The translations under genes and the position numbers were made by a program. Positions 52,875 to 61,920 of a stretch of DNA of 64,000 nucleotides are shown one piece after another. The notes beneath the pieces were generated by a model. The model was not told the origin of the DNA. It saw nothing but the letters and a program-made list of their open reading frames with translations, and did no database searches. Source of the stretch: Pseudosulfitobacter sp. DSM 107133 (GTDB taxonomy: Bacteria; Pseudomonadota; Alphaproteobacteria; Rhodobacterales; Rhodobacteraceae); the NCBI RefSeq assembly GCF_022788695.1, contig NZ_CP085157.1, positions 62,001 through 126,000 of the forward strand, written 5' to 3'. Position 1 is the first letter of the stretch. Each line of letters starts with the position of its first letter.

Positions 52875-54116
52875 ATGATGCAGGACATATATGTCATCGG
52901 CGTCGGCATGACGCCGTTCGGAAAGTTTCGGGACAAGTCCATCAAGGACATGACCCGCGAGGCCGTCACCGGCGCTCTTGCCGATGCCGGACTCTCGGCA
53001 AAGCGCATCGAAGGCGCGTTTTTCTCGAACGCCGTGCAGGGCCACATGGAGGGCCAACACATGATCCGCGGAGAGATAGCGCTGCGCGAGATCGGCATTC
53101 AGGGCGTTCCAGTGGTGAATGTCGAGAACGCCTGCGCCAGCGGCGCGACTGGTTTCAAGCTGGCGGTCGATTTTCTCAAGGCCGGCAACGGCGATTGCTG
53201 CCTCGCCGTGGGTGCGGAAAAGATGTATTCCGATGATCGCGCGCTGATGTTCTCGGCCTTCGACAGCGGCTGGGACGTGAGCAATGGCGAAGCGGTCGCG
53301 CAGCGCCTGGCCGATCTGGGTGCCGGGGTGGAGGAACCCGAAGGCTCGAAATCGTCCAAGCCATATAGCGTGTTCATGGATGTCTATGCCGGCTTCGCGC
53401 GGCTGCACATGAAAACCTTTGGCACGACACAGGAACACTTCGCGGCCGTGTCCGCCAAGAACCACGGGCACTCGGTACATAATCCGCTGGCGCAATATCG
53501 CGACAGCATGAGCATTGATCAGGTGCTCGCCGCGCCGCCCATCACCTACCCGCTGACCCTTCCCATGTGCGCCCCGATTTCCGACGGAGCGGCGGCGGCG
53601 GTGCTTTGTACGGGCGAGGGCCTCAAACGGCTGGGCATCGACCGGACCCGCGCGATCAGGGTCAAGGCAGCGGTCCTGCGCTCGGGCACCGACCGCGCGC
53701 CCGAGGATCACGAAAACCACCTGACCCGCCTTACCGCCCTGCAAGCCTATGAACAAGCCGGGCTTGGCCCCGATGACATGTCCCTCGCCGAAGTGCACGA
53801 CGCAACCGCCGTGGGCGAGGTCATCCAGATAGAGAACCTGGGCTTTGTCCCGTTCGGCGAAGGTGGCCCGGCCAGCCTCCGCGGCGAGACAACGATCGGC
53901 GGGCGCATCCCGGTGAACACCTCGGGCGGGCTGGAATCCAAGGGCCACCCGGTGGGTGCCACCGGGATTGGCCAGATATTCGAACTGGTCACGCAACTAC
54001 GCGGCGAGGCTGGCGCACGCCAGGTTGACGGCGCACAGAACGCCATCGCCGAAAATGGCGGCGGCTTGCACGGCGTCGAGGAAGCCGCCGCCTGCGTCAC
54101 CATTCTGGGCCGCTGA
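52875..54116 (+). CDS. SCP-x-type thiolase, copy B
   Basis: 413 aa. Acyl-accepting Cys in NVENACASGATGF near residue 90, EVHDATAVGEV near 310, GHPVGATGIGQ near 360. Same family as 6603-7787 and of the type that releases propionyl-CoA from 2-methyl-branched 3-oxoacyl-CoAs. ATG 52875 or 52878; CAGGAGG precedes both. Confidence 0.9.
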   Translation: MMQDIYVIGVGMTPFGKFRDKSIKDMTREAVTGALADAGLSAKRIEGAFFSNAVQGHMEGQHMIRGEIALREIGIQGVPVVNVENACASGATGFKLAVDFLKAGNGDCCLAVGAEKMYSDDRALMFSAFDSGWDVSNGEAVAQRLADLGAGVEEPEGSKSSKPYSVFMDVYAGFARLHMKTFGTTQEHFAAVSAKNHGHSVHNPLAQYRDSMSIDQVLAAPPITYPLTLPMCAPISDGAAAAVLCTGEGLKRLGIDRTRAIRVKAAVLRSGTDRAPEDHENHLTRLTALQAYEQAGLGPDDMSLAEVHDATAVGEVIQIENLGFVPFGEGGPASLRGETTIGGRIPVNTSGGLESKGHPVGATGIGQIFELVTQLRGEAGARQVDGAQNAIAENGGGLHGVEEAAACVTILGR

Positions 54117-54131
54117 AACAAGGAAAAGAAA

Positions 54132-55298
54132 ATGGAAAATGTGATTGCTGCCGCACAGGCGATTTATACCGACGACCAGCGCATGTTGCTGGAAAACTTC
54201 CGCAAGATGGCCAATGCGGAATTCGCTCCGCTAGTGGAAAAATACGAAGATCTGGGCCATCCTCCGGATGCGGAAACCCTCAAGGGCTTGTTCACCAAGG
54301 TCGAGGAATTCGGGCTCATCAGCGGCTTGCTTCCCGAAGAGGACGGTGGCGCGGGGATCGACCGCTTGACCTATGGTATCCTCTACGAGGAACTGGCGCG
54401 GGTTTGGGCCGATCTGGCGATCGCCGTTCTGATTCAGGGTCATGCCGCATTCGCGCTCAACCTGATGGGCGACGCGGCGCAGAAAGAGGCTTATCTCAAA
54501 CCGCTCCTGCGCAGTGAGCGCATTTGCGCCACTTGCATTTCCGAACCCTCCGTCGGCTCGAACGTGCGTGAGGTCAAGACCCGCGCGGAGCGCCACGGCG
54601 ACAGGATTTTTGTCAGCGGACAGAAGCTGTGGATTTCCAACGGTGCGCAATCGGATTTCGCCATCGTTGTCTGCAATTTGGAAGGTGGCATTTCGATGGT
54701 TATCGTGGATCGCGACAAGGGCGGTTATGAAAGCCGCGAGCTGCGCAAGATGGGGCTTGTCGGCGCCTCGACCTGCGAATTGTTCTTTGACCGTGCGGAA
54801 ACCAGCGCCGAACATGTTCTGGGAAATGCAGGCGGGGGCCTGTTCCAGACATTGAAGCTTTTTGAGAGCGCGCGGGTCTTTGTGGGGCTGACAAGCGTCG
54901 GTATTGCACAAGCGGCGCTGGAGTGCGCAGTCTCTTATTCGAAAGAGCGCGAGCAGCACGGCAAGCCGATCGGCGGGCACCAGTTGATCCAGGGCTACCT
55001 AGCCGACATGGCCACGCATCTGGATGCTGCGCGCCTGTTGTGCCAGCGTGGGCTGCAACTTCTGGAACTGGGCGTGCGCTGCGACACGCAGACCTCGATG
55101 GCGAAATGGTATGCGACTGAAATGGCAGTCGAAATCGCCGGCAAGGCCGTGCAGATTCACGGCGGCAATGGTATCACCAAAGAGTTTCCCGTCGAACGGC
55201 ACTTCCGCAATGCCAAGGTCATGCCGATCCCGGACGGCACCACCGAAATCCAGAAGCTGGTCATCGGGCGCAACCTGACCGGGTTGAACGCGTTCTGA
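54132..55298 (+). CDS. Acyl-CoA dehydrogenase
   Basis: 388 aa ACAD. CATCISEPSVGSNVREVKT, FVSGQKLWISNGAQSD, QIHGGNGITKEFPVER, IPDGTTEIQKLVIGRNLTG. The GSN variant of the FAD motif and PDGT in place of YEGT mark a branched or cyclic substrate type. After its stop the coding pattern breaks down. Confidence 0.9.
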   Translation: MENVIAAAQAIYTDDQRMLLENFRKMANAEFAPLVEKYEDLGHPPDAETLKGLFTKVEEFGLISGLLPEEDGGAGIDRLTYGILYEELARVWADLAIAVLIQGHAAFALNLMGDAAQKEAYLKPLLRSERICATCISEPSVGSNVREVKTRAERHGDRIFVSGQKLWISNGAQSDFAIVVCNLEGGISMVIVDRDKGGYESRELRKMGLVGASTCELFFDRAETSAEHVLGNAGGGLFQTLKLFESARVFVGLTSVGIAQAALECAVSYSKEREQHGKPIGGHQLIQGYLADMATHLDAARLLCQRGLQLLELGVRCDTQTSMAKWYATEMAVEIAGKAVQIHGGNGITKEFPVERHFRNAKVMPIPDGTTEIQKLVIGRNLTGLNAF

Positions 55299-55689
55299 AA
55301 TGCGCCCGGGCCGGTACGGCACACGCGGTGCAGCCACGGCGTGATCGTTCCGGCCCAATGGCGTTAAGCAGGTCGATCCAAACCTTGCCTCGACCCGAGC
55401 GGAGGGGCCAAGAGGAAGCGAATTTGTCGAATAAGCTACGGCCAGCATCGCGGACCAACTCTGCAAGCACCGTCAGGGCATCCTGATCATCGATACCGCG
55501 ACAGTCGGCAGATGCTACCCGGTCAAACATCCAGACTGGACTTCCAGAGACCGGTCCGCCCGGCCGCCAGTGAGATTGCATCGAAACATCGCCACACCAG
55601 GTTTGTCGATCACTTTATGGAGATAAACCGACCGGCCAGACCATGGACGTCATCGATAGAAGAACCTCGCGCCAATCGATAACGTGGGT
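55299..55689. other. Non-coding or degenerate stretch
   Basis: No convincing gene. A minus-strand open frame (55261-55581, WIDLLNAIGPERSRR) matches no family I know and overlaps the ACAD end. No operator palindrome, tRNA or terminator seen. It begins the 1.8-kb scar. Confidence 0.5.
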
Positions 55690-55901
55690 GTTCTAGTGTT
55701 CAGTTGTACAACGAGGAAGCCGCATTCGGGCCTCGGCTACCAGACGCCCAAGGCGTTCGCCGAGGACTTGGGCATCGCAACCGAAAGCTGCGCTGCACCA
55801 TTCTAAAGTTCCGCGCATCTGTCAGTAGCTCCAGCAGCGCCAGTCGGCGTATCACTAACCGGGCTCAAATCGCGGCTGGATGAAAGTTCTGTGGCAGGTC
55901 A
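55690..55901 (+). mobile_element. Remnant of an IS3-family insertion sequence (orfB end and right terminus)
   Basis: YNEE (55707-55718), then, after a short frame jump, PHSGLGYQTPKAFAEDLGI (55720 onward) to TAA at 55804-55806. This is the C-terminal signature of IS3-family transposases (xNExRPHSxLGYxTP). About 60 bp later, 55864-55901 (ends GTGGCAGGTCA) looks like a typical right inverted repeat of this family. The upstream transposase body and left end were not found, so the element is truncated and dead. Confidence 0.7.
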
Positions 55902-56089
55902 CCTACTGCCGTGGAGCTTAAAGCCATCAAGCTGAACGGCCAGTGCTCTTCTGTGAACGCTTATCAACAAAGGAGATGAGCTATGGAACATGGAAAAACG
56001 GGCGAACTCCGTACGCGTGGCGGACTCGACGACCGTCATGAACCGCCAGTGTCGGCCGACGAACCCGTTCTCGCCGGAGATCCCGCGGA
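55902..56089. other. Degenerate stretch between IS end and lyase remnant
   Basis: Open frames exist on both strands (plus ORF from 55983 after an AAAGGAGATGAGC site; minus ORF through ENGFVGRHWRFMTVVES), but neither resembles a known family. Probably flanking debris of a deletion. Confidence 0.4.
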
Positions 56090-56460
56090 GGACGGGCATG
56101 TCCGGTACGGTGCGTCCTGCGGCGCGATATGCACTCACCACCTCATGCGCGGGCGTCAGTGGCCGCGTCGTCTGTCGGGCCGCCTATTTCGTCGCAGATG
56201 AAGGAGGCGGCATTCGGCATGGTGCCCAAGCAGTGCCCCCCCGCACCCATAAGACCTGCCGCCACTGCACCCCGAAGTTATTCGGCACACCGAGAATGGT
56301 CATCCGCGAGGCGATGGCAAAGGGGGTGAGGCCGTACGGATGATCGCGTTGGTTATCGCGCGGGTGCTTGAATTGGGTTTTTTCCCGTAGCGGTGAACTA
56401 GATCATGTCGATGAAACCCATTTCGCCGATGTCCGTCTCTACCGTCATCGACTTGCTCGG
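56090..56460 (-). pseudogene. Degenerate citryl-CoA lyase-like gene
   Basis: Minus-strand pieces in shifting frames: DIGEMGFIDMI then a TAG (56398-56400), FTATGKNPIQAPAR then a stop, HPYGLTPFAIASRMTILGVP, AVAAGLMGAGGHCLGTMPN, and AYRAAGRTVPDMP. They align in order with LTGRKATPEESRVFN, HGITPSALAARMTYMGAPE, AAVAAGLCGLGTVFVG and ARKAIVPGLGHP of the intact protein at 40144. At least one nonsense and several frameshift changes; dead gene. Confidence 0.75.
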
Positions 56461-56535
56461 CCGAGGCCGCCAGATCGCACATACATGCGATTGCGCCGAC
56501 CGAGGCCGCGGCGGCGTTGGTGCGGCGATTGCCGG

Positions 56536-56700
56536 TCAGTAGGACTTGGGCATCCCCAGCGCTTTCTCGGCCACGTGAGAGAGGATCAGTTCCTCGCTGA
56601 CTGGGGCGATGAAGTTCAGCACGCTTTCGCGGAAATACCGCTCGACGTGGTACTCCTGTGCGAAACCGAAGCCGCCATGGGCGCGGATTTTGGCTATATC
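56536..56700 (-). pseudogene. C-terminal fragment of an acyl-CoA dehydrogenase
   Basis: Reads HGGFGFAQEYHVERYFRESV to LSHVAEKALGMPKSY and a TGA at 56536-56538. This is the tail type of the ACADs at 32054 and 40942. The homology begins abruptly near 56690, where it meets the nitronate monooxygenase fragment on the other strand. It lies just upstream of the broken lyase. Confidence 0.82.
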
Positions 56701-57036
56701 GGTTCGCTCTTCATCGCCACGACCGAAGCTGTCGCCGCCGAAAGCTACAAGCAGATGATCGTGGACAGCGCGGCCGAGGACATTCTCTACACCAGCCATT
56801 TCACCGGGGTGAATGCCAATTACCTCAAACCTTCGATCCGGTCAGTAGGCCTGGATCCGGAAAACCTGACCGGCGAAGGCAACAAGCTAAACCTCTCCAC
56901 CGGCGACGTCCGCCCGAAGGCATGGCGCGACATTTGGGGCTGCGGTCAGGGCATCGGAGCGGTTCACGCGGTGACGACAACGGCGGACTACATCGACCGG
57001 GAATCCCGTGCCGCGAAGGACGCGCTCTGCAGCTGA
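56677..57036 (+). pseudogene. C-terminal fragment of a nitronate monooxygenase (2-nitropropane dioxygenase family)
   Basis: About 119 residues: GADFGYIGSLFIATTEAVA, SYKQMIVDSAAEDILYTSHF, PKAWRDIWGCGQGIGAVHAV. These belong to the last third of NPD/nitronate monooxygenases, FMN enzymes often found with ACADs. The FMN-binding N-terminal two thirds are missing and the fragment abuts the oppositely oriented ACAD fragment, evidence of a rearrangement. Confidence 0.8.
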
Positions 57037-57146
57037 GCGCCGGCAACTTTGCGCAAACCCGTTTCGGTCAAGACAGTCATATCAGCCGGATTTGGTCGGC
57101 CGCCTTGCGATCTGCCCGGAAAATCAGCGCGGTCCGGGTCCGCGCC

Positions 57147-58343
57147 TCATCCGTCCTTGTCGTTGACGATCAGATCGGCATTCTCCGGCAACTCCGGCAC
57201 CACGCTCACCGCGTCGGCGCGGATCCTGGAATGCGACTTGAAGGCCTCGGCAGCGGCGATGATTGCGGCCGAGGCATCGGCACCGTCTTCCAGCACAAGC
57301 GAGATGCGGATCATGTCGCGATCGTTCTCGCGCGTTACCACGGCCTGCGCGGCCTTTGCGCCCGGCGTACCGATGACAACTTCTTCGATCACGCGCGGAT
57401 AAACGAAAATCTCGCGCACTTTGACCGCTGCGCCGACTCGGCCCTGCAGTGCAGAAATTCGGCTGACGGTGCCATCCGCGTTGCTCCCCAGCGCAAAGGC
57501 GCTGTCTCCGGTGCCAAACCGAATCATCGGCCAGGTGGCATCGCGCGCGGTCACAACAACCTCACCCGGTTCCCCGTGAGCGACCTGTTCTCCACTGATC
57601 GGATCGCAGATTTGCACCACGCGGTCGGGATGAACCACATAGCCGTCGCCGCCATCCTCATAGCCGACAAGGCCCAAATCCGCAGTGGCATAGGCAGCCC
57701 AGGTCGACACGCCATAGTCTGCCTCGATCCGGCGGCGCTTGGCCATCCAGTCGCCCATCTCACCACCGAGGAAGGCCGTTTTCACCTTCCAAGCGTCGCG
57801 GCCATAGGTTTCGATCACCTTGTCCGCCAGCGTCAGGAAAAACGCGGTGGATGCGCAGATCGAAGTGACGCCGGTTTCGACGATGATCTGCGCCTGAAGC
57901 TCGGTATTGCCGACGCCGCTGGGAATTACGGTGGCCCCGGCGGCCTGTGCCGCTTCGTCGAACAAAAGCCCCGCCGGCACGAGGTGATACATCCAGGTGT
58001 TCAGAATGATGTCGCCCGCACCCACGCTGGCCGATCTGAATAGAAGGTCCAAGCCGTGGCCACCGCCGCCCGAAAGCGACGGCTCGAAGATCGGGCCGGG
58101 CGACACGTAGATCCGGCCGACATCCTTTAGATCGGCAGCGAGAAACCCGCCGAAGGGCGGATTGGCGCGCTGGAGCTTGAGAAGCTCTTCCTTCTTCATC
58201 ACCGGCAGCCGTGACAGATCTGCCAAGGACCTGACGGCCGCCGGATCGAATCCGGCAGCCGCAAATCGTGATTTCAGCCCAGATGCCCTTTCGGCTGCGG
58301 CGGCATAGGCTTGAGCTATGTCCTTATAGATGTCTTCAGACAT
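57147..58343 (-). CDS. PaaK-like protein lacking the canonical ATP loop
   Basis: 398 aa adenylate-forming-like protein. FDPAAVRSLADLSRLPVMKKEEL is the PaaK-type start. Where PaaK has SSGTTGxP, this protein has VSPGPIFEPSLSGGGGHG. Later parts are normal in style: IPSGVGNTELQAQI, FLGGEMGDW, ATADLGLVGYE. The C-terminus ends at VNDKDG, shorter than PaaK, so the mobile C-domain is reduced. It may still be a ligase with an altered loop, or a binding protein. ATG 58343 has GGGAGG 7 bp upstream. Last gene of the minus operon starting at 62636. Confidence 0.75.
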   Translation of the reverse strand: MSEDIYKDIAQAYAAAAERASGLKSRFAAAGFDPAAVRSLADLSRLPVMKKEELLKLQRANPPFGGFLAADLKDVGRIYVSPGPIFEPSLSGGGGHGLDLLFRSASVGAGDIILNTWMYHLVPAGLLFDEAAQAAGATVIPSGVGNTELQAQIIVETGVTSICASTAFFLTLADKVIETYGRDAWKVKTAFLGGEMGDWMAKRRRIEADYGVSTWAAYATADLGLVGYEDGGDGYVVHPDRVVQICDPISGEQVAHGEPGEVVVTARDATWPMIRFGTGDSAFALGSNADGTVSRISALQGRVGAAVKVREIFVYPRVIEEVVIGTPGAKAAQAVVTRENDRDMIRISLVLEDGADASAAIIAAAEAFKSHSRIRADAVSVVPELPENADLIVNDKDG

Positions 58344-58370
58344 GATCATGCCTCCCTGTTCAGTCGTGGC

Positions 58371-59180
58371 TTAAAGCGGGCAGTCCTTGCGGAAGTTCGG
58401 CGCGCGCTTCTCGCGATGCGACAGTACCCCTTCCTTGACGTCTTCGCCCATGAACCCGAGCATTTCAAGCGCAGTCGAGGCATCGAAGATCGGGCCAGCC
58501 TGGCGCAGCCAGTTGTTCAGCGAATATTTGGTCCAGCGGATCGCGCTTTGCGAGCCGTTGGCGAGCTCGACGGCCGTATCCAAAGCGATTTGCTGCAACT
58601 CGTCATCTTCGACGCACATTGACACTAGGCCGATGCGCTCGGCCTCTTCGCCCGAAACCGGCTTACAAGTCATCAAATAGTATTTCGCCTTGGCCATCGA
58701 GGTCAGCAATGGCCAGATGATTGCCGCGACATCGCCAGCGGCAACGCCCAGACGCGGGTGACCATCGACGATCTTGGCCTTCTTACCGGCGATCGAGATG
58801 TCGGCTAGGATGGCCACCACAAGGCCGGCACCGGCGGCAGGGCCGTTGATGGCGGAAATAATCGGCTTGTTACAGTTGATGATGTTGTAGACGAGGTCTT
58901 TGGCCTCTTTCCACGTCTTCATGATCTCGTACGAATTGCCGATCATGTTTTCGATCAGGCTGAAATCGCCGCCGGCCGAGAATGCCTTGCCCGCGCCGGT
59001 GACTATGACCGCATTGATGTCGGGGTCACGATCGATATCGATCCACATATCTGTCATCTGAGTGTGGGTTTCCGCATCTACGGAATTGAAGGTCTCAGGG
59101 CGGTCGAACGTGATGCGCAGGACGCGATCAGCCGGGTAGTCGAATTTCATCTTGTGATATTTTGCGTAACGATCGGACAT
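58371..59180 (-). CDS. Enoyl-CoA hydratase/isomerase-like crotonase
   Basis: 269 aa. [15 protein letters not shown] and [15 protein letters not shown]; both usual Glu positions are changed ([17 protein letters not shown]), so hydration is not certain and isomerase or hydrolase activity is possible. Start ATG 59180 follows GAGGAGG. 28 bp downstream of the ACAD gene of the same operon. Confidence 0.85.
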   Translation of the reverse strand: MSDRYAKYHKMKFDYPADRVLRITFDRPETFNSVDAETHTQMTDMWIDIDRDPDINAVIVTGAGKAFSAGGDFSLIENMIGNSYEIMKTWKEAKDLVYNIINCNKPIISAINGPAAGAGLVVAILADISIAGKKAKIVDGHPRLGVAAGDVAAIIWPLLTSMAKAKYYLMTCKPVSGEEAERIGLVSMCVEDDELQQIALDTAVELANGSQSAIRWTKYSLNNWLRQAGPIFDASTALEMLGFMGEDVKEGVLSHREKRAPNFRKDCPL

Positions 59181-59208
59181 GGTTCTTTTCCTCCTCAGGG
59201 TATTAGGT

Positions 59209-60360
59209 TCAGTCAGGCAATCCGAGAACGGCCTTGGACAGGATGTTTCGCTGGATCTCGTTCGACCCTCCATAGATCGTCGTCGGTCTGGCCTTGTAGA
59301 AACTCGCAAGGACATCGACGCTTACATTGCCGACCTGAAGCGGGCCGACGGTGCCGCCATCGGGTCCGGCTGCCTCGATCATCAGCTCGGTGATGCGCTG
59401 AAAGCACTCGGTCACCCAGATCTTGAGCATCGAGACATCGGCGCCCAGCGTTTCGCCGCGCTTCAGTTGGTCGGCGAAACGGGAGTAAAGCGCCGCGTGA
59501 TCCTCGACATCAAGCGCGGCTTGCGCAAAGCGGTCGCGGAACACTGGATCGTCAAAAGCGCCACGGCCCCGTGCGAAGCTCTCAAGCTGCCCCAACGCGT
59601 TCTGGGCCAGGCTGGGCGAGCCGATGAAGATGCGCTCGAAGCTCAGGAGCGCCTTGGCCATGGTCCAGCCCTTGTTCAACTCGCCCACGAGGTTTTCGCG
59701 GGGTGTACGGGCATTGTCGAAGAAAACCTCGCAAAATTCCGTTTCCCCCGAAAGCGTGGTGATCGTGCGCACCTCGACACCGGGTTGATCCATCGGCGCA
59801 AGGACAAAGCTGATTCCCTGTTGTTTTTTGGGCGCGTCCGGATCGGTGCGGACCAGCATGAAGATGTGCGTGGCGTCATGCGCCATCGTGGTCCAGATCT
59901 TCTGTCCGTTTATGACAAAGTCGTCGCCGTCAATCTCTGCGCGTGTGCGCAGGTTGGCCAGATCGGACCCGGCACCGGGTTCCGAATACCCCTGGCACCA
60001 GATGTCTTCGCAACTGAGGATTCGCGGCAGCCAATAGTTTTTTTGTTTCTGAGTGCCGAACTTGATGATCAGGGGGCCGACCATCTGCACACCCATGTCT
60101 CGACCACGATTGACACCCCAGCGCTGCTGCTCTTCGTAGAAGATCAGCAGCTTGGCGGCATTCAGCCCCATACCGCCGTATTCCGCGGGCCAGGCCGGCG
60201 CAACCCATCCCTTGGTGTGCAGCTTGCGATGCCAATGTTCAATCTCGGCGAACTTGGGGCGGTGCGGCAGATGGCGCAGCTCTTCGGGGTACTCGGCCTC
60301 GAGGAACCCGCGCACCTCTTTGCGGAATTCCGCATCGCTCATTGCGTTCCAGTCGGTCAT
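59209..60360 (-). CDS. Acyl-CoA dehydrogenase subunit of a two-gene ACAD (A)
   Basis: 383 aa. [19 protein letters not shown] and [16 protein letters not shown] are intact; the C-terminus has [20 protein letters not shown] with YGGS at the usual YEGT site. The sequence type is that of FadE pairs in steroid/bile-acid degradation, which form alpha2beta2 enzymes with half the usual FAD sites. Overlaps subunit B by 4 bp. Confidence 0.89.
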   Translation of the reverse strand: MTDWNAMSDAEFRKEVRGFLEAEYPEELRHLPHRPKFAEIEHWHRKLHTKGWVAPAWPAEYGGMGLNAAKLLIFYEEQQRWGVNRGRDMGVQMVGPLIIKFGTQKQKNYWLPRILSCEDIWCQGYSEPGAGSDLANLRTRAEIDGDDFVINGQKIWTTMAHDATHIFMLVRTDPDAPKKQQGISFVLAPMDQPGVEVRTITTLSGETEFCEVFFDNARTPRENLVGELNKGWTMAKALLSFERIFIGSPSLAQNALGQLESFARGRGAFDDPVFRDRFAQAALDVEDHAALYSRFADQLKRGETLGADVSMLKIWVTECFQRITELMIEAAGPDGGTVGPLQVGNVSVDVLASFYKARPTTIYGGSNEIQRNILSKAVLGLPD

Positions 60361-61484
60361 TGTGCGGCCCCCTCTTCTTCGCGCGCGTCAAACCAGATCC
60401 GACGGTGATAGGCGTCGTCGCCCAGCCAGGCCGACAGCACCAGCGCCCGGTTCAGATAAAGCCCGATATCGAATTCATCGGTGTAGCCGACCGCGCCGTG
60501 CAGCTGGATGGCGTCGCGGGTGACTTTCCTGGCGGCCGTGACCGCCCGTGCCTTGGCCCGGCTGGCCAGACGTGCGCGGATACTTGCGTCCGTTTCGCCA
60601 TCCATCCGCATCAGAACTTCGCGCACTGCGGCCTGCGCGACCTCGCACATCACGTTCAGGTCGACGGCGCGGTGCTGGATGACCTGGAAGGATCCGATCG
60701 GCTTGTCGAACTGCTCGCGCGTCTTGATGTAGTCGAGCGTAATCTCGAAGGCGCGCTGGCTCAGGCCGACAAGCTCGGCTGCGGCAAGCGCCGTTGCGTC
60801 GGCCACAGCCTCGGACAGCGCTCCCTGAACCGCGGCACCGCAGGCCAGCTCCGCAGCCGGCGTTCCTGAAAAGGAAAGCTCGCCCAAGGAACTGCCATCG
60901 GCCTGCGCCCGCCTGGTCGTAACAAGCCCATCCGCGCTGGCCTCGGCCAGAACTAGAACCGGGCCACCATCTGCTTCGGCTACAACAAGGAAATCCTGCG
61001 TTCCTCCCGCGCCAACCACCCAGGCCTTGCCGCCGGTCAGCTTTCCGTCCGCATACCGGCAAGTCGCATCAGCGGAAGCGCCGCCCGGACCACGTTCCTG
61101 CCAGGCAACCGCCAGCGATGCCTCGCCGCCGATAAGCTGTTCCAGCTTCGGATGCTCCGGGCAAAGGCGGCGCAGAAGGCCTAGGCCAAGACCAATCGTC
61201 GCCACGACCGGTTCCGGGGCGATCACGCGGCCGACCTCTTCGGCGATAACGCCACCGGCAGCCAGGCCCATGCCAAGCCCCCCCTGTTCTTCGGGCACGG
61301 CCACGCCAAAAACACCGGCTTCGCCCAATTCCCGGACCATATCCGGGTCAAATTCGCCCCCGGCATCGCGGAGCTTTCGCGACCGTCCACTTCCGCCCGC
61401 GCGGTCAAACAGCGTGCGCGCGCTTTCGCGCAGCAGGCGAAGGTCTTCTTCTTGTTCGCTGGATTGCATATCAACCTGTGTCAT
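60357..61484 (-). CDS. Acyl-CoA dehydrogenase subunit of a two-gene ACAD (B)
   Basis: 375 aa ACAD-like protein with a weak FAD signature: the region that should read TEPGAGSD is AWQERGPGGASADAT. Helical motifs remain (TREQFDKPIGSFQVIQHRAVD, QLHGAVGYTDEFDIGLYLNRA). The classical C-terminal Glu motif is absent. A degenerate partner that contributes to the other subunit's cofactor site is the known pattern for heteromeric FadE pairs. Confidence 0.87.
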   Translation of the reverse strand: MTQVDMQSSEQEEDLRLLRESARTLFDRAGGSGRSRKLRDAGGEFDPDMVRELGEAGVFGVAVPEEQGGLGMGLAAGGVIAEEVGRVIAPEPVVATIGLGLGLLRRLCPEHPKLEQLIGGEASLAVAWQERGPGGASADATCRYADGKLTGGKAWVVGAGGTQDFLVVAEADGGPVLVLAEASADGLVTTRRAQADGSSLGELSFSGTPAAELACGAAVQGALSEAVADATALAAAELVGLSQRAFEITLDYIKTREQFDKPIGSFQVIQHRAVDLNVMCEVAQAAVREVLMRMDGETDASIRARLASRAKARAVTAARKVTRDAIQLHGAVGYTDEFDIGLYLNRALVLSAWLGDDAYHRRIWFDAREEEGAAQ

Positions 61485-61920
61485 TTCGTTTTCGCTTCAT
61501 CATCAATGGGACGTCAGCTGAAAGAACCACCTCGCCCTTGGGGTTCCTGACGCTGAGCGTATAGTGCAAAACACCTCGATCGGGCTTGCTTTTGGACGGC
61601 GTGACCGAGTTGATAGTCATTTCGATATCGAGGGGTTCATCCGGGCGGACAGGCAGCAGCCAGCGCAGATTCTCGAAGCCCATGCCGCCGATATTGGCCA
61701 CCTCGACCATCAATTCCGTCACGACAGGTTTGAACACCTCAAGCACGGTCTGAAATCCCGAGGCGATCAGGCTGCCATGTATCGCGGTCGCATAGTCTTC
61801 GTCGGTGTGCAGCCGTTGCGGGTCCCACTCCTGGGCAAAGGCCTTTATGGACTGTGCGCTCATCGGGGCGCTGCGAAAGTGAAAGACTTGGCCCGACTCG
61901 AAATCGTCAAGATATTTCAA
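61471..61920 (-). CDS. MaoC-like hot-dog dehydratase/hydratase
   Basis: 149 aa. FAQEWDPQRLHTDEDYATAIHG keeps the hydratase-2 pattern (Asp/His pair) and HGSLIASGFQ follows it. MaoC proteins add water to enoyl-CoAs with R-stereochemistry. Overlaps the ACAD-B start by 14 bp and the upstream gene stop by 4 bp. With the ACAD pair it makes two consecutive beta-oxidation steps. Confidence 0.88.
   Translation of the reverse strand: MKYLDDFESGQVFHFRSAPMSAQSIKAFAQEWDPQRLHTDEDYATAIHGSLIASGFQTVLEVFKPVVTELMVEVANIGGMGFENLRWLLPVRPDEPLDIEMTINSVTPSKSKPDRGVLHYTLSVRNPKGEVVLSADVPLMMKRKRNDTG

Noticed and set aside
55983..56201. Plus-strand ORF with a good AAAGGAGATGAGC ribosome site
   Set aside because: The product has no family resemblance and overlaps the minus-strand lyase remnant; probably chance within debris.
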